Assembly: GCF_001638985.1 (NCBI RefSeq)
Contig: NW_017265137.1
Coordinates: 1,205,054-1,269,053 of the forward strand
Source of the DNA: Phycomyces blakesleeanus NRRL 1555(-)
Taxonomy: Eukaryota; Mucoromycota; Mucoromycetes; Mucorales; Phycomycetaceae
Length of the DNA: 64,000 nucleotides
Reading direction: 5' to 3'
Shown: positions 13,690 through 25,680 of the stretch, piece by piece
Numbering within the stretch: the stretch's first letter is position 1
How the letters are laid out: every line of letters starts with the position of its first letter
Position numbers and translations under genes: made by a program
Notes under the pieces: generated by a model
Seen by the model: the letters and a program-made list of their open reading frames with translations, nothing else
Databases searched by the model: none
Told to the model about the DNA's origin: nothing

Positions 13690-16600
13690 AATCAGTAGCT
13701 ATACTAACACGCTTAGTTTTTCTTCCACGCCGGACATCTCTCATATGGGTATGGCAGTCCGAACGGAAAATCTTACCACGACCACGACCAGTACCACGAC
13801 CACGTACACAACCACGTCCACGTCCACGTCCACAACCACGTCCACGTCCACGTCCACGTCCACGTCCACGTCCACGTCCACGTCCACGTCCACGTCCACG
13901 TCCACGTCCACGTCCACGTCCACGTCCACGACAAAGACGAAGACGAAGACGAAGACGAAGATAACGAAGATAACGAAGATAACGACTACGATGAATATGA
14001 AGACAAAGACGAAGACGAAGAAAACCATTACGATGTGATAGGATTATGAGTTGAAACGGTTTGGTTACAATTAAGATTACGATACATAAGATTATGATAC
14101 GATGCGGTTACGATACGATTACAATTACAATATGACTACGATACGATACGATATGATAGGATAAGATGGGATAGTATGGGATAGGATGTGATGGGATGTG
14201 ATAGGAGCAACGGTTTCCGTAACTGGTGGTCAGATATATCGGTAAGAAAATAGTTAAGTATGAGCATGGCTATACTAACACCACCCTCTTTCTTTATGTA
14301 CGAGAAATCTCTGATATGAGTATAACTATCCGAACAGCAAGTCTTTACGATTACGATTACGATACGATGTGATGTGATGTGATGTGATGTGATGTGATGT
14401 GATGGGATACGATACGATACGATACGATACGATTACGATACGATTACGATACGATACGAAGGGATGTGATGGGATGGGACAGGATGTGATGAAAGCAACG
14501 GTTTGAATAACTGGTTGGCGAATATATCGGTAAGTAAATAGTTAAGTATGAGCATGGCTATACTAACACCACCCTCTTTCTTTATGTGCGAGAAATCTCT
14601 GATATGAGTATAACTATCCGAACAGCAAGTCTTTACGATTACGATTACGATGTGATGTGATGTGATGTGATGGGATGGGATACGATACGATACGATACGA
14701 TACGATACGATACGATACGATTACGATACGATACGATTACGATACGATACGATGGGATGTGATGGGATGGGACAGGATGTGATGGAAGCAACGGTTTGAA
14801 TAACTGGCCGTCGAATATATCGGTAAGTAATAGTTAGGTATGAGCATGGCTATACTAACACCACCCTCTTTCTTTATGTGCGAGAAATCTCTGATATGAG
14901 TATAACTATCCGAACAGCAAGTCTTTACGATTACGATTACGATACGATGTGATGTGATGTGATGTGATGGGATGGGATACGATACGATACGATACGATAC
15001 GATTACGATTACGATACGATTACGATACGATTACGATACGATACGATGGGATGGGATGGGATGTGATGGGATGTGATGAAAGCAACGGTTTGAATAACTG
15101 GTTGGCGAATATATCGGTAAGTAAATAGTTAAGTATGAGCATGGCTATACTAACACCACCCTCTTTCTTTATGTACGAGAAATCTCTGATATGAGTATAA
15201 CTATCCGAACAGCAAGTCTTTACGATTACGATTACGATACGATGTGATGTGATGTGATGGGATGGGATACGATACGATACGATACGATACGATACGATAC
15301 GATACGATACGATTACGATACGATACGATTACGATACGATACGATGGGATGTGATGGGATGGGACAGGATGTGATGGAAGCAACGGTTTGAATAACTGGC
15401 CGTCGAATATATCGGTAAGTAATAGTTAGGTATGAGCATGGCTATACTAACACCACCCTCTTTCTTTATGTGCGAGAAATCTCTGATATGAGTATAACTA
15501 TCCGAACAGCAAGTCTTTACGATTACGATTACGATACGATGTGATGTGATGTGATGGGATGGGATACGATACGATACGATACGATACGATTACGATACGA
15601 TTACGATACGATACGATGGGATGTGATGGGATGGGACAGGATGTGATGAAAGCAACGGTTTGAATAACTGGTTGGCGAATATATCGGTAAGTAAATAGTT
15701 AAGTATGAGCATGGCTATACTAACACCACCCTCTTTCTTTATGTACGAGAAATCTCTGATATGAGTATAACTATCCGAACAGCAAGTCTTTACGATTACG
15801 ATTACGATACGATGTGATGTGATGTGATGGGATGGGATACGATACGATACGATACGATACGATACGATACGATACGATTACGATACGATACGATACGATT
15901 ACGATACGATACGATGGGATGTGATGGGATGGGACAGGATGTGATGGAAGCAACGGTTTGAATAACTGGCCGTCGAATATATCGGTAAGTAATAGTTAAG
16001 TATGAGCATGGCTATACTAACACCACCCTCTTTCTTTATGTGCGAGAAATCTCTGATATGAGTATAACTATCCGAACAGCAAGTCTTTACGATTACGATT
16101 ACGATTACGATGTGATGTGATGTGATGGGATGGGATACGATACGATACGACTATGATTACGATACGATACGATACGATACGAAGGGATGTGATGGGATGG
16201 GACAGGATGTGATGGGAGCAATGGTTTGAATAACTGGTGGTCGAATATATCGGTAAGTAAATAGTTAAGTATGAGCATGGCTATACTAACACCACCCTCT
16301 TTCTTTATGTGCGAGAAATCTCTGATATGAGTATAACTATCCGAACAGCAAGTCTTTACGATTACGATTACGATACGATGTGATGTGATGTGATGTGATG
16401 GGATGGGATACGATACGATACGATACGATGGGATGTGATGGGATGGGATACGATACGATACGATACGATACGATTACGATACGATACGATACGATGGGAT
16501 GTGATGTGATGGGATGGGACAGGATGTGATGAAAGCAACGGTTTGAATAACTGGTTGGCAAATATATCGGTAAGTAAATAGTTAAGTATGAGCATGGCTA

Positions 16601-17830
16601 TACTAACACCACCCTCTTTCTTTATGTGCGAGAAATCTCTGATATGAGTATAACTATCCGAACAGCAAGTCTTTACGATTACGATTACGATACGATGTGA
16701 TGTGATGTGATGGGATACGATACGATACGATACGATACGATACGATTACGATACGATTACGATACGATACGATGGGATGTGATGGGATGGGACAGGATGT
16801 GATGAAAGCAACGGTTTGAATAACTGGTTGGCGAATATATCGGTAAGTAAATAGTTAAGTATGAGCATGGCTATACTAACACCACCCTCTTTCTTTATGT
16901 ACGAGAAATCTCTGATATGAGTATAACTATCCGAACAGCAAGTCTTTACGATTACGATTACGATACGATGTGATGTGATGTGATGGGATGGGATACGATA
17001 CGATACGATACGATACGATTACGATACGATTACGATACGATACGATGGGATGTGATGGGATGGGACAGGATGTGATGAAAGCAACGGTTTGAATAACTGG
17101 TTGGCGAATATATCGGTAAGTAAATAGTTAAGTATGAGCATGGCTATACTAACACCACCCTCTTTCTTTATGTACGAGAAATCTCTGATATGAGTATAAC
17201 TATCCGAACAGCAAGTCTTTACGATTACGATTACGATACGATGTGATGTGATGTGATGGGATGGGATACGATACGATACGATACGATACGATACGATACG
17301 ATTACGATACGATTACGATACGATTACGATACGATACGATGGGATGGGATGGGATGTGATGGGATGGGACAGGATGTGATGGAAGCAACGGTTTGAATAA
17401 CTGGTTGGCGAATATATCGGTAAGCAAATGATTAAGTATGAGCATGGCTATACTAACACCACCCTCTTTCTTTATGTGCGGGAAATCTCTGATATGAGTA
17501 TAACTATCCGAACAGCAAGTCTTTACGATATGAGTACGATTACGATACGATACGATGTGATGGGATACGATGTGATGGGGTACGATGCGATGCGGTTACG
17601 ATACGATTATGATTACGATATGACTACGATACGATACGATAGGATAAAATGGGGTAGTATAGGATAGGATGTGATGGGATGTGATAGAAGCAACGGTTTC
17701 AGTAACTGGTGGTCAGATATATCGGTAAGCAAATAGTTAAGTATGAGCATAGCTATACTAACACCACCCTTTTTATTTTTGCGCGAGAAATCTCTGATAT
17801 GAGTATAACTTTCTCAATACAAATTCTAGT
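13690..17830 (+). repeat. Tandem array of ~14 intron-like satellite units
   Basis: Units repeat every ~269-317 bp. Each has a conserved non-repetitive part of about 120 bp and a variable microsatellite part. The conserved part holds GGTAAGT, then about 30 bp later TACTAAC, then a CCACCCTCTTTCTTTATG pyrimidine tract ending in GAG. The variable part is made of TACGA, TGTGA and GGGAT pentamers. TACTAAC occurs at 13702, 14273, 14561, 14853, 15148, 15445, 15718, 16015, 16284, 16601, 16874, 17147, 17451 and 17755. Unit length varies through pentamer number. The TGTGA runs place TGA stops in all three plus-strand frames, so the plus strand cannot be translated through a unit. Minus-strand frames of 60-75 codons (Ser/Tyr/Arg/Ile/Val/His/Pro) follow from the pentamers. 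The first and last units are diverged, as expected at array edges. Confidence 0.92.
13772..14030 (+). repeat. Hexanucleotide block (CCACGT)n then (ACGAAG)n inside the first satellite unit
   Basis: The first, diverged unit of the array carries hexamers where later units carry pentamers. There are about 20 copies of CCACGT, then ACGAAG, then ATAACGAAG variants. Because the period is a multiple of three, frames stay open on both strands: a Thr-Ser/Thr-Lys frame at 13745-14038 on plus and a Val-Asp frame at 13741-14028 on minus. I treat both as repeat products rather than genes. Confidence 0.85.
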
Positions 17831-19169
17831 TGTAGTATTAAGCAAAAGTATGTTCCTGCGAAATGAGACAAAGTTACATGTTTAAACAGCTTGCTGATAT
17901 TGAGACTAAAATTAAAGCTGTTAGGCATGTAAACAGATGTCTTTACATCGTAATTCATTTTGGAAAATATTTATTAACTACTAAATGTAATAAATCTAGT
18001 TCCTTAAAAGATCTTTTTTGGGTTTTAATGTATCCTGTATTGTCCAATATGAAGAACTACTCGTAGTTTTCGGTGTCATATTTACTATAAAAAATATATA
18101 TCATTCTCATAATAAGCAATGTTCTGTTATACTTCTAAGAAATATACCTGACAACAGCTGTATGGATATAATAAGTAAGTTCAAGTCTTTAACCAATTTC
18201 GAGATTTCCATGCAGTCTTGCGTTTATCCTAAAAGCTATTGTTTTCTACATAACCGATTGGTAAAAGGATGCGTCAATTAAACACCTGATGTTATTTTGA
18301 ATGAGAAAGTTAAATTAAAACATGCTTTATACTAGAGAGACTGAAAAGCTTATTTATAGAAGAAAATGATGACTGTTACATTTCAGCACATGTGCAATCC
18401 GCATGAGCAAAATGGTGGTTTTTGTTGGTAATTAAGATTTCGCATTGTTGGCTTTCATCGTTTTCTGTTCTTTGCCTTTTTTGTTTTTGCTTTTGCTTTT
18501 TTTTTATCAGTGTTTAGGTCTACTCTTCACATTTATATACGAAGAGCCATGTACTTTTTCTCTTGGTTTTTTTTATTCAGGTGCATGCGTTAGCAATGAA
18601 AGGTTAAAAGACATGTGTACAGTAGCTGGAAGATTTCATTTACTTTAGTTTTCTTGATTGAAAAGGAACTCATGAAACTCAACTGTGGTAAAGTAATTGA
18701 TGTGACGATTGACGATCTTTCAAAAAAAAAGCAGTGCGTGTTAGGTACCACACTCATCTGTAATATATTTTTTTGGAAGGGGTTTGAGTTTCCCCAATAA
18801 ATATATGACTACACTGAAACGCTGATAATATTTTATAGAGTTAGAAAACTTGAGAAAAATGAGAGGCTTTATTTATTTCTAAAGAATCGTTACAAAGGCA
18901 TAGCAGTTTCTAGCAGAGAAAAAGAAAATGTAACAATTTTTGTATCGGAGACAACCCTGATGTCGTGTCCCAGAAATACAAAGATACTATCAAGTTAATG
19001 CATATATATATATATGTATAATACATAATGCGCTGATCTATCATATAATTACAGAATTTGACATCTATAATGAGGTTAATTCTTTTAGAAAATGCACTTT
19101 CCCATCGATATATATATACATTTATTTCTTCAAATGCGGTTATAGCCCAAATTTCAATAATAATGTCTT

Positions 19170-19430
19170 TTTTTTTTGGAGTGAAAAGATTTGAAATTTG
19201 ATCTATATTCGAGCAATAAATATCAGAAATTTCTTATATGGTGGATCTGAATGTGCTTCACCAGGTTACTTATACATTTAAGAGCACTTTGCTTAACAGA
19301 TCTAGACGTATATCTGATTTTGATGCGTTTTGATTTGCTATTTCGATCAAAATGACTACTTTATTATTATTATTATTAAATGATTTTACGTTTCAACGGT
19401 AAATTCAACAATCTTCGAAATATGATAGCC
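19170..19430. repeat. Diverged dispersed repeat, copy B
   Basis: Collinear partner of the repeat at 9000-9250. The shared blocks keep order and spacing but carry many substitutions and a (TTA)n insertion around 19362-19377. This fits two old insertions of the same element rather than a recent duplication. Confidence 0.5.
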
Positions 19431-20343
19431 ATGTGCTTAAATTGAGTGCTCTTTTAGGGATGGTCCTGTTAAGTGAAAGTATATAGACTAGTATATGTGA
19501 TTTAAAGAGAGAGAGAGAGAGAGAAGTCTCTTTCTTTATTCTTGATTGATTTGATGGAATATAGGAATTTTGATAACCATTAATATGGGTATGTATATTA
19601 TTACTTAAAAAAAGGGGATCACGGAGGAGTTGGTATAAAACTTGATATAGTGATAGTGATGCTATTTAGATTCTACAAACCATATATTTAAATCGATGGC
19701 TGACTGTACTAGTATTTATCTGTGATGAGTCTAAAGGATCTAGATAGTAGATATATACATATACATATATATTAAACAGTCGGGCTATTGTTCGCATTTA
19801 TCTTCCTTATTTCCCAAAGACCTATTGAACTGGTCTTTATTTTATTTTATTTTATATATATATATAATTTTTAGTATGTGAAAAAAAAAATAACCTTAAA
19901 AGATTAAGATTCAATAATTCAAACGTATATACATATGCAAATGCTAGTTTTTTTTTTGAATTTGTTTGTTCGTTTCAAAGCCTGCTTTGTATATAGATCG
20001 TTACTTAACAATAGTTGAATAGAATTTTACCTAAAGACCATTTTCTTTAAAGCATAAACAAAACAGAAAAAAAAAATTACAAAAGAGGGAGGGGGGTTTT
20101 GAAAATATTGTACAACCCCAGCTGTATAAACTGAATATATATATATTTGATTCATTTGTCCCAGAGTGTGGAGACAGATTTCTCTTTTTTTTTCTGTTTA
20201 GCCAATCGCAGAAATTGATTTGCTATTCGGCGAAATGGGAATTAATGCGGGTTATTTCTTTCTGTGGGTTGAAATTTATGCCCTTTGAGAAGGACAATAT
20301 ATATATACGATATATAAGTCGATTTTATATTCTTCCACAGATC

Positions 20344-20356
20344 TATATATAAATAG
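20344..20356 (+). promoter_or_regulatory. Candidate TATA box for the aldo-keto reductase gene
   Basis: TATATATAAATAG lies about 160 bp upstream of the start codon, followed by a pyrimidine-rich stretch. Because TA tracts are common in this window, the assignment is tentative. Confidence 0.35.
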
Positions 20357-20508
20357 CGTGTGTATATTTTCTTTTCTTTTCTTTTAACTTGACTCCATTA
20401 TATCCTATTCTTCTTTAACGTCCTTCATATACCATCCCTTTTTCAACAGAAATAGATACTTCTTCTTTTTCTTCGGTTTCTTATTCAAATATACAAAGTA
20501 CAAGCAAC

Positions 20509-22163
20509 ATGTCTCTCGGTAGATCATTAAGTATGTCAAAAATAAAATTCTTAGAAATCAAAAGATAGATAGAGTCAGGATTCTAATCTGTCTTGTTCCA
20601 AATCTGTCTCGCTTTTTATTAATTTATTTTTATTTATTGATTTATTTTAGCTCTCAACACAGGTGCCAAAGTACCCCTTATTGGTCTCGGTACATGGCTC
20701 TCTCAGCCAGATGAGGTTCGCAAGGCTGTCAAGTACTCATTAGAGTCTGGTAAATACTCAAAATTAAATAAAGAAGTAATAATAATAATATTAACTTGAT
20801 AAATAAATCGATAATTAGGCTACAGACATCTCGATTGTGCCTATGTATACAGAAACGAAGATGAGGTTGGCCAAGGTATCAGAGAGTCTGGTGTTCCTCG
20901 CAAGGATATCTTTATTACCTCCAAGGTACTATATTGTATTGCATTGATCCTGTTTTGAGGACTTTTATAAATATACCAAGAGAGAAAATACCAACTTAAT
21001 GAGAATTTGTTTTTATAGGTCTGGAACACACATCACCGCCCCGAGTATGTAAAGGCTGCCTGTGAAGCCAGCCTCAATGCTATGGGCTTGGACTATCTTG
21101 ATCTTTATCTCATCCACTGGCCCGTTTCCTTTGCTGTAAGTAATTTTGGGCCAATTGACTATTACAATACAATACAATACAATACAATACAACGTTGTCT
21201 TACTTGTCGACTTGTTTGTGTTACAACTCTCTTAGCCTGAAGGAAAGCCCGAAGAAACCCCTGCTGTTCCTACCCTTGAATACTTGTTCCCAAAGAAGTA
21301 AGTTAGGAAACCAAAAAAGTAAAAAAAAGGAATGAGATGTTTCTTACATACCCTTTGCTTTCTTTACCTTTTCTTTATTACCAGAAACGGTCAGGTGGCT
21401 GTTGAGGAGATTGATGCTGCTGCCACATGGAAGGCTATGGAGGAGCTTGTAGATCTTGGTCTGGTAAAGGCTATTGGTAAGTTATCTATTATTGAAATGA
21501 GCTTATCGTATGATTGTATCATCCCGATTGATTCTTTTATTTTTATTTTTATATATGCATCATAGGTCTTTCCAACTTTACCATCCCTAAGATCCAGCAT
21601 GTTCTCAAGAATAGTCGCATCCGCCCTTCGATGTTGCAGGTCGAACTCCACCCTGGTTTCCTCCAGGAAGAGCTTGTTGCTTTCTGTAAGGAGCAGGGTA
21701 TTGCTGTAACAGCCTACTCTCCTCTCGGAAACAACATCTATGGCAAGGAGCGTATCGTTGATGATCCAATTGTAAGCCTTCCTTTCCTACTTGACATTAA
21801 TTTTTATAAAATCTATTGTAAAACAATACACTGCTTCTGGCTGTGGCTGTGAATAAGGAAATGAAATGAAACGAAATGAAATTAAACGAAAATTTCCTTT
21901 TCTTTACTTATCACTTTATTGTTTTATAGATCGTTGAGATTGCCAAGAAGACCGGTAAAAGTCCAGCACAGATCTGTATCGCTTTTGCAGCACAGAGAGG
22001 TGTCATTGTCATTCCCAAGAGTATTACACCCTCTCGTATTTCTTCAAACTTTGAAGACTTTATTCTTTCTCAAGAAGACTTTGATGCTGTCAAGGCATTA
22101 GGCAAGCGTAACATCCGTTACAATGATCCTGGAACCGAAGAATGGAATACCACCATCTTCTAA
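20509..22163 (+). CDS. Aldo-keto reductase, NADPH-dependent, 312 aa, 8 exons
   Basis: Exons are 20509-20530, 20651-20749, 20819-20925, 21019-21135, 21236-21297, 21385-21476, 21566-21771 and 21930-22163; they join in frame to 312 codons, the usual size for this superfamily. The product reduces aldehydes or ketones to alcohols with NAD(P)H in the cytosol. The catalytic tetrad is visible: Asp46 and Tyr51 in [10 protein letters not shown], Lys76 in ITSKVW and His109 in LIHWP. GLSNF and IPKS also match family signatures, the latter near the cofactor phosphate pocket. The first coding exon is only 22 nt, MSLGRSL plus one base; its donor is GTATGT and the joined N-terminus [16 protein letters not shown] is typical of the family. 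It resembles fungal glycerol or xylose/aldehyde reductases of the GCY1/YPR1 type. The true substrate cannot be read from sequence. Confidence 0.95.
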
Positions 22164-24069
22164 ACATTTTGTATAAAAGAAAAGACAGACAGACAGAAAT
22201 CATACCATTTATCAATCAAATCAAATCAAATAAACAAGTACATGTAAAAAATAAAATAAAAAATAAAAGGTCTTTAACATATATCTTTATTATTTCTATC
22301 ATAAATAACCTAGCAATAGTAATGGTATTAAATAGCATTCTTTCTTTGGCTTGGTTTGCTTTGGTTTGGTTAGTGACTTTTCAAAATTGTGCCTACCTAT
22401 TAGGAAGAAGAAAGGAATTATGCCAAGTAAATAGGCTCAACTCCTTTGAAAACATACTACTATTTTTGCCACAGTTTTAGAAATGCTAATTTACTTTTTC
22501 TACAACAATTCGCGGATAATTATACTGATCCAAAAAATAAATAAATAAATTTAGGCCTTCAGTATATTTATATGTTCTAGGATCTTTATCAGTAAATGAA
22601 TTACCCTTTGGTTTAAATGTAGCAATGGATTGAATTATAAATAAGGCTGTAAAGGATTAGATGATTGGACAATTTGTTTGTGTATTAATTTTCTGGCTAA
22701 AATTAATATGAATTACAAGACGTTGATAAGTGAAAATAAGTATTTCCAGTCTAAAGCTGGTAATAATATCTCCTTTACATACACACACACACACATATAT
22801 ATATATAATTGATACATGTTTTTATTTAGAAAGAGGTACCCTGGAAATCCATCTGATAAATTGCCAGGAAGGAAATAATTGTGCAACTGATTTGTACAAC
22901 TTTAGGTTCTTGAACCACAGCTATAAAATATATATATATATATATCATTTTCAAAGCCTTATGCCGAGTGTAGAGCAATATAAATATGGTTTTAAATTAA
23001 AGAAACACAGCATTTCTTGTTCTTCAAAATGAGCACATTTAGTACATCTTCACTATTACCACAATTGGTATTTATTGACTAAAGAACAAGAAGAACAAGA
23101 AGAAGGTTGAGAGCAAAGACAGATCTCTTGACTCAAAATTATGCCACACAAATGCACTGCTTATTAATGGTTGAAGTATAAGCCATTAGGTTTAATATAA
23201 TTAAGTTATTATTTATTTTTTTTAAAAAAAATATCATGAGCACAACTTTGTTTAGCTTGTACTCATGAGATAATAGTTTATCAAGCAAAATGATCCTTTC
23301 TATTTATTTATTTACTTATTTTTGTATAGAAAATTAAAAATTAAAAATTAAAAATTAAAAACGGGATTGTCAAAGTAAAATCATATATTCATTCTACTAC
23401 ACACATAAGTTATTCAAAACAAGCTTATGAATGACATATTTGTGAGAGATAAATATATATAATGCGATTTGTTAAGATTTTGTTACAAAGGTGCCATTGT
23501 AACTGGAGGCGGCTAGTTTTGTTCTTCTTCTTTTCTTTCTATTGGCCTAAAAGCCAATTAGTTACACCAACACCATTATATATTCTAGCTTATTAAACGG
23601 TACAAATATGTACGTATACATTATGTATATTTATATAGCTTCTTGTTCCTTTCTTCTTCTCATAGAGGCATAAGAAGAGTGTAGTCTTTAAAGAGCTCTA
23701 TTAGCTTTGGGCAATTAAGGTTTCATTTTGATATAAAGTATATAAAATATATAAAATATATATATATAAAAGATACCTATACAGAAGAAAAATATGATCA
23801 AGATAATAAAAATGAATCTGTATAAAATATTTTATTTTATTTTATATTACAGTCCATTATATTATTTTAGTTTAAATAGCGCAAGAACCCAAGTTTCAAG
23901 AGCCGTAGTTTTTATCCCTGTTGAGTTTTTTCTTTTCTTTTTCTTTTTCTTTTTCTCTGCCCTTCAAAAAAGTCACGTTTTTTTGCTCCTCTTAGGGTGT
24001 TCCTATTTTCCAGTTTGGCCTTTCTTTCTTTCTCGTTCTGTTCGACTTCCAAGGGTTCATTGCAGGAGA
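22164..24069. other. Intergenic, no gene seen
   Basis: The first ~150 bp is the likely 3' UTR of the reductase gene. The rest is AT-rich with compound (CA)n(TA)n tracts at about 22785 and 22930, an (AAATT)n tract at 23333-23360 and a T-rich leader before the next gene. Plus-strand frames at 22142-22480 and 22730-23032 lack motifs and are not called. Confidence 0.5.
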
Positions 24070-25680
24070 ATGAGTGTGATAAACAGTCTGGTGGCTTCTT
24101 TAGAATATTGGTCTTTCGACTTTCCTCCGGGTTCAGAAACAGACTTTGAGGATTCACTGGGTGGAGCTTGGTAAATATTATTATTAGTATTATTGTTATA
24201 TATATAGATAATGGCAAGCACACATACGCATACACATACACACACACACGTACATGTATAAAAGAGAGAGAAAGAGAGAGAGAGACAATGAATAGTCAAG
24301 TATGAGTATGAGTATGAGTATGAGGATGAGTGTGTGCTGGTGAATGAAAGGAATATTTTGGATCTTTTTGACAGGCTATATGTGTGTACGTAGTTGTGTA
24401 AAACAAAGAAGAATTTTATGCTAATAGGTATTCAAGGTATATCACACCTACTCATCATGTTGTAGAGTTCATTACGCTTGCACCGATATTCCTTGTATTA
24501 ACTGCGATCTTGGGTATGCGTACATTTGGAAAAGGGTAAGCGTTAAAGTAAAAATAAAAAGCCAGTCAGATTTTTGTTCTCACTTTTTGGGGTTACGCAT
24601 GATTCCTGTCCTACCCCTATATTCTTATCAATTTATTTTATATACGGATCAGTACAACTGCCTATAGACTGTTAAATACACCAGAGCCTACAAATACAAA
24701 GTCTTCATGGCTTGATCAAGCACTACTTGTCATGACTATTTTATCACTTGGTCTGACAGTGATCCACAAATATTATACACAGACTCTCTTATTCTTGTTG
24801 CAGGTAAAGCATTATATACATACATGGGAGAAAAGGTTAATTAACATTGATATCTTGTACAAAAATAAAAATAAAAACCAATAGCCTTGTCATGCCAGTG
24901 CGGCAGTACTAATCATCATCATGGGCTGGCCATTACCGAACCGCCCTTTTATTCCACGTCTACTGTTCAACATATATTTGCATACAATGTGGGGTGCTAT
25001 TTTAGCCCTTGTGTTTCCTGATCTGCGGGATCATGATATGTTTGGTGAAGTCTTTAATTTCTTCCTCGGTAAGTAAATCACACACATACCCAAAAGGCGG
25101 TAGTGTAGAGTACAATAGAGCGTTGTATCCAGCGCAATTTAAGTGATGTACTGTGTTTTGTTGGGAAGCAATGACCAAAAGAGCTCAAGTAAATAAAAGG
25201 GGAGGGAGTAGATTCTAACTGCTATAATGTTATGTATTATAGAACACATCCTTATCCTCATCGTGCCATTTTATCTTCTCTCCACCGGCCGCTGTGTTCT
25301 GCTGCCGGCTTCTGCCGATATGGCCTTATTCTCTTTCTTCCTCTACGCTGCTTACCATAGCCCCCTCCTTCACATTCTCTCACTGTCATCTGGATACAAT
25401 CTCAATTATACCTTGGTACCCCCTGCACGTAAGTGAAATAGCGATAACAATCATAATAGCAATCTATTTTATTTTGTTGTTGTTTTTTGTATTGTTTACT
25501 AATAATTTATCTTATATGTGTATAGTGGGATTCCTTATTGCGGTCGGTCCATGGTATAGAATCATCATGTATGGTATTGCCTTGCTTAACATGTTTTGGA
25601 CACGGTATGGGCTTGTGGGCAGCTTCGTAGCTCTTGCTTGCAACAACAACAAGTCCCTGCCATCAAAGAAGGCGCAATAA
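24070..25680 (+). CDS. TMEM164-like multi-pass membrane protein (putative acyltransferase), 294 aa, 6 exons
   Basis: Exons are 24070-24170, 24428-24535, 24653-24803, 24885-25068, 25243-25428 and 25526-25680; all junctions keep frame and give 294 residues, close to animal TMEM164. The product has several hydrophobic segments consistent with an ER-type polytopic protein. Family-like features are LLQPCH at residues 118-123 (Cys122, His123), HTMWGAILALVFPD, then a Glu/His pair (EHILILIVPFYLL). From general knowledge, mammalian TMEM164 is reported to remodel C20:4 ether phospholipids using a conserved Cys/His centre; transferring that activity to this fungal protein is inference. The LQPCH motif sits exactly across an exon junction, which supports the splice model. 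The start was chosen as the first in-frame ATG that gives a short cytosolic or lumenal N-terminus before the first hydrophobic segment. Confidence 0.8.

Larger units (their letters stand above)
1349..13690. other. Gene-poor intergenic region
   Basis: Over 12 kb of AT-rich DNA without a supported gene on either strand. Frames above 60 codons are dominated by simple repeats, lack recognisable motifs and cannot be joined across plausible introns into a family I know. The region holds many compound (CA)n(TA)n tracts, a CATA tract near 2275-2303, TGCTG pentamers at 4010-4060, trinucleotide tracts at 10.6 and 11.3 kb, a perfect palindrome at 5918-5933, a small tandem duplication at ~9349-9420, and one copy of a diverged dispersed repeat at ~9000-9250. 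Confidence 0.55.
17831..20508. other. Intergenic region between the satellite array and the aldo-keto reductase gene
   Basis: Several open frames of 60-87 codons lie on the plus strand between 17863 and 18800 (for example 17863-18066 and 18018-18281). They have non-repetitive composition but match no family I recognise and do not splice into a longer model. They could be decayed coding remnants. The second copy of the diverged dispersed repeat lies at ~19170-19430, and an AG-rich tract at 19507-19523. Confidence 0.45.

Noticed and set aside
13745..14038. Thr-Ser/Thr-Lys repeat protein
   Set aside because: It is fully explained by hexanucleotide repeats open on both strands. I kept it only as a repeat observation.
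15201..16595. Minus-strand SYRIV/SHHIT repeat peptides as genes
   Set aside because: They arise from pentamer repeats with no stop on that strand; starts are non-ATG or variable, and lengths differ between units.
14261..17667. CRISPR array, because of regular repeats
   Set aside because: The repeated part is ~120 bp, the intervening part is microsatellite instead of unique spacers, and the genome is eukaryotic.
17863..18281. Two overlapping plus-strand frames beside the satellite
   Set aside because: Composition is protein-like, but no start or splice context or family could be recognised; it is mentioned only as a possible remnant.
24057..24299. Minus-strand frame antisense to TMEM164-like exon 1
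   Set aside because: It is repeat-driven (CA/GT tract) and conflicts with a well-supported plus-strand gene.
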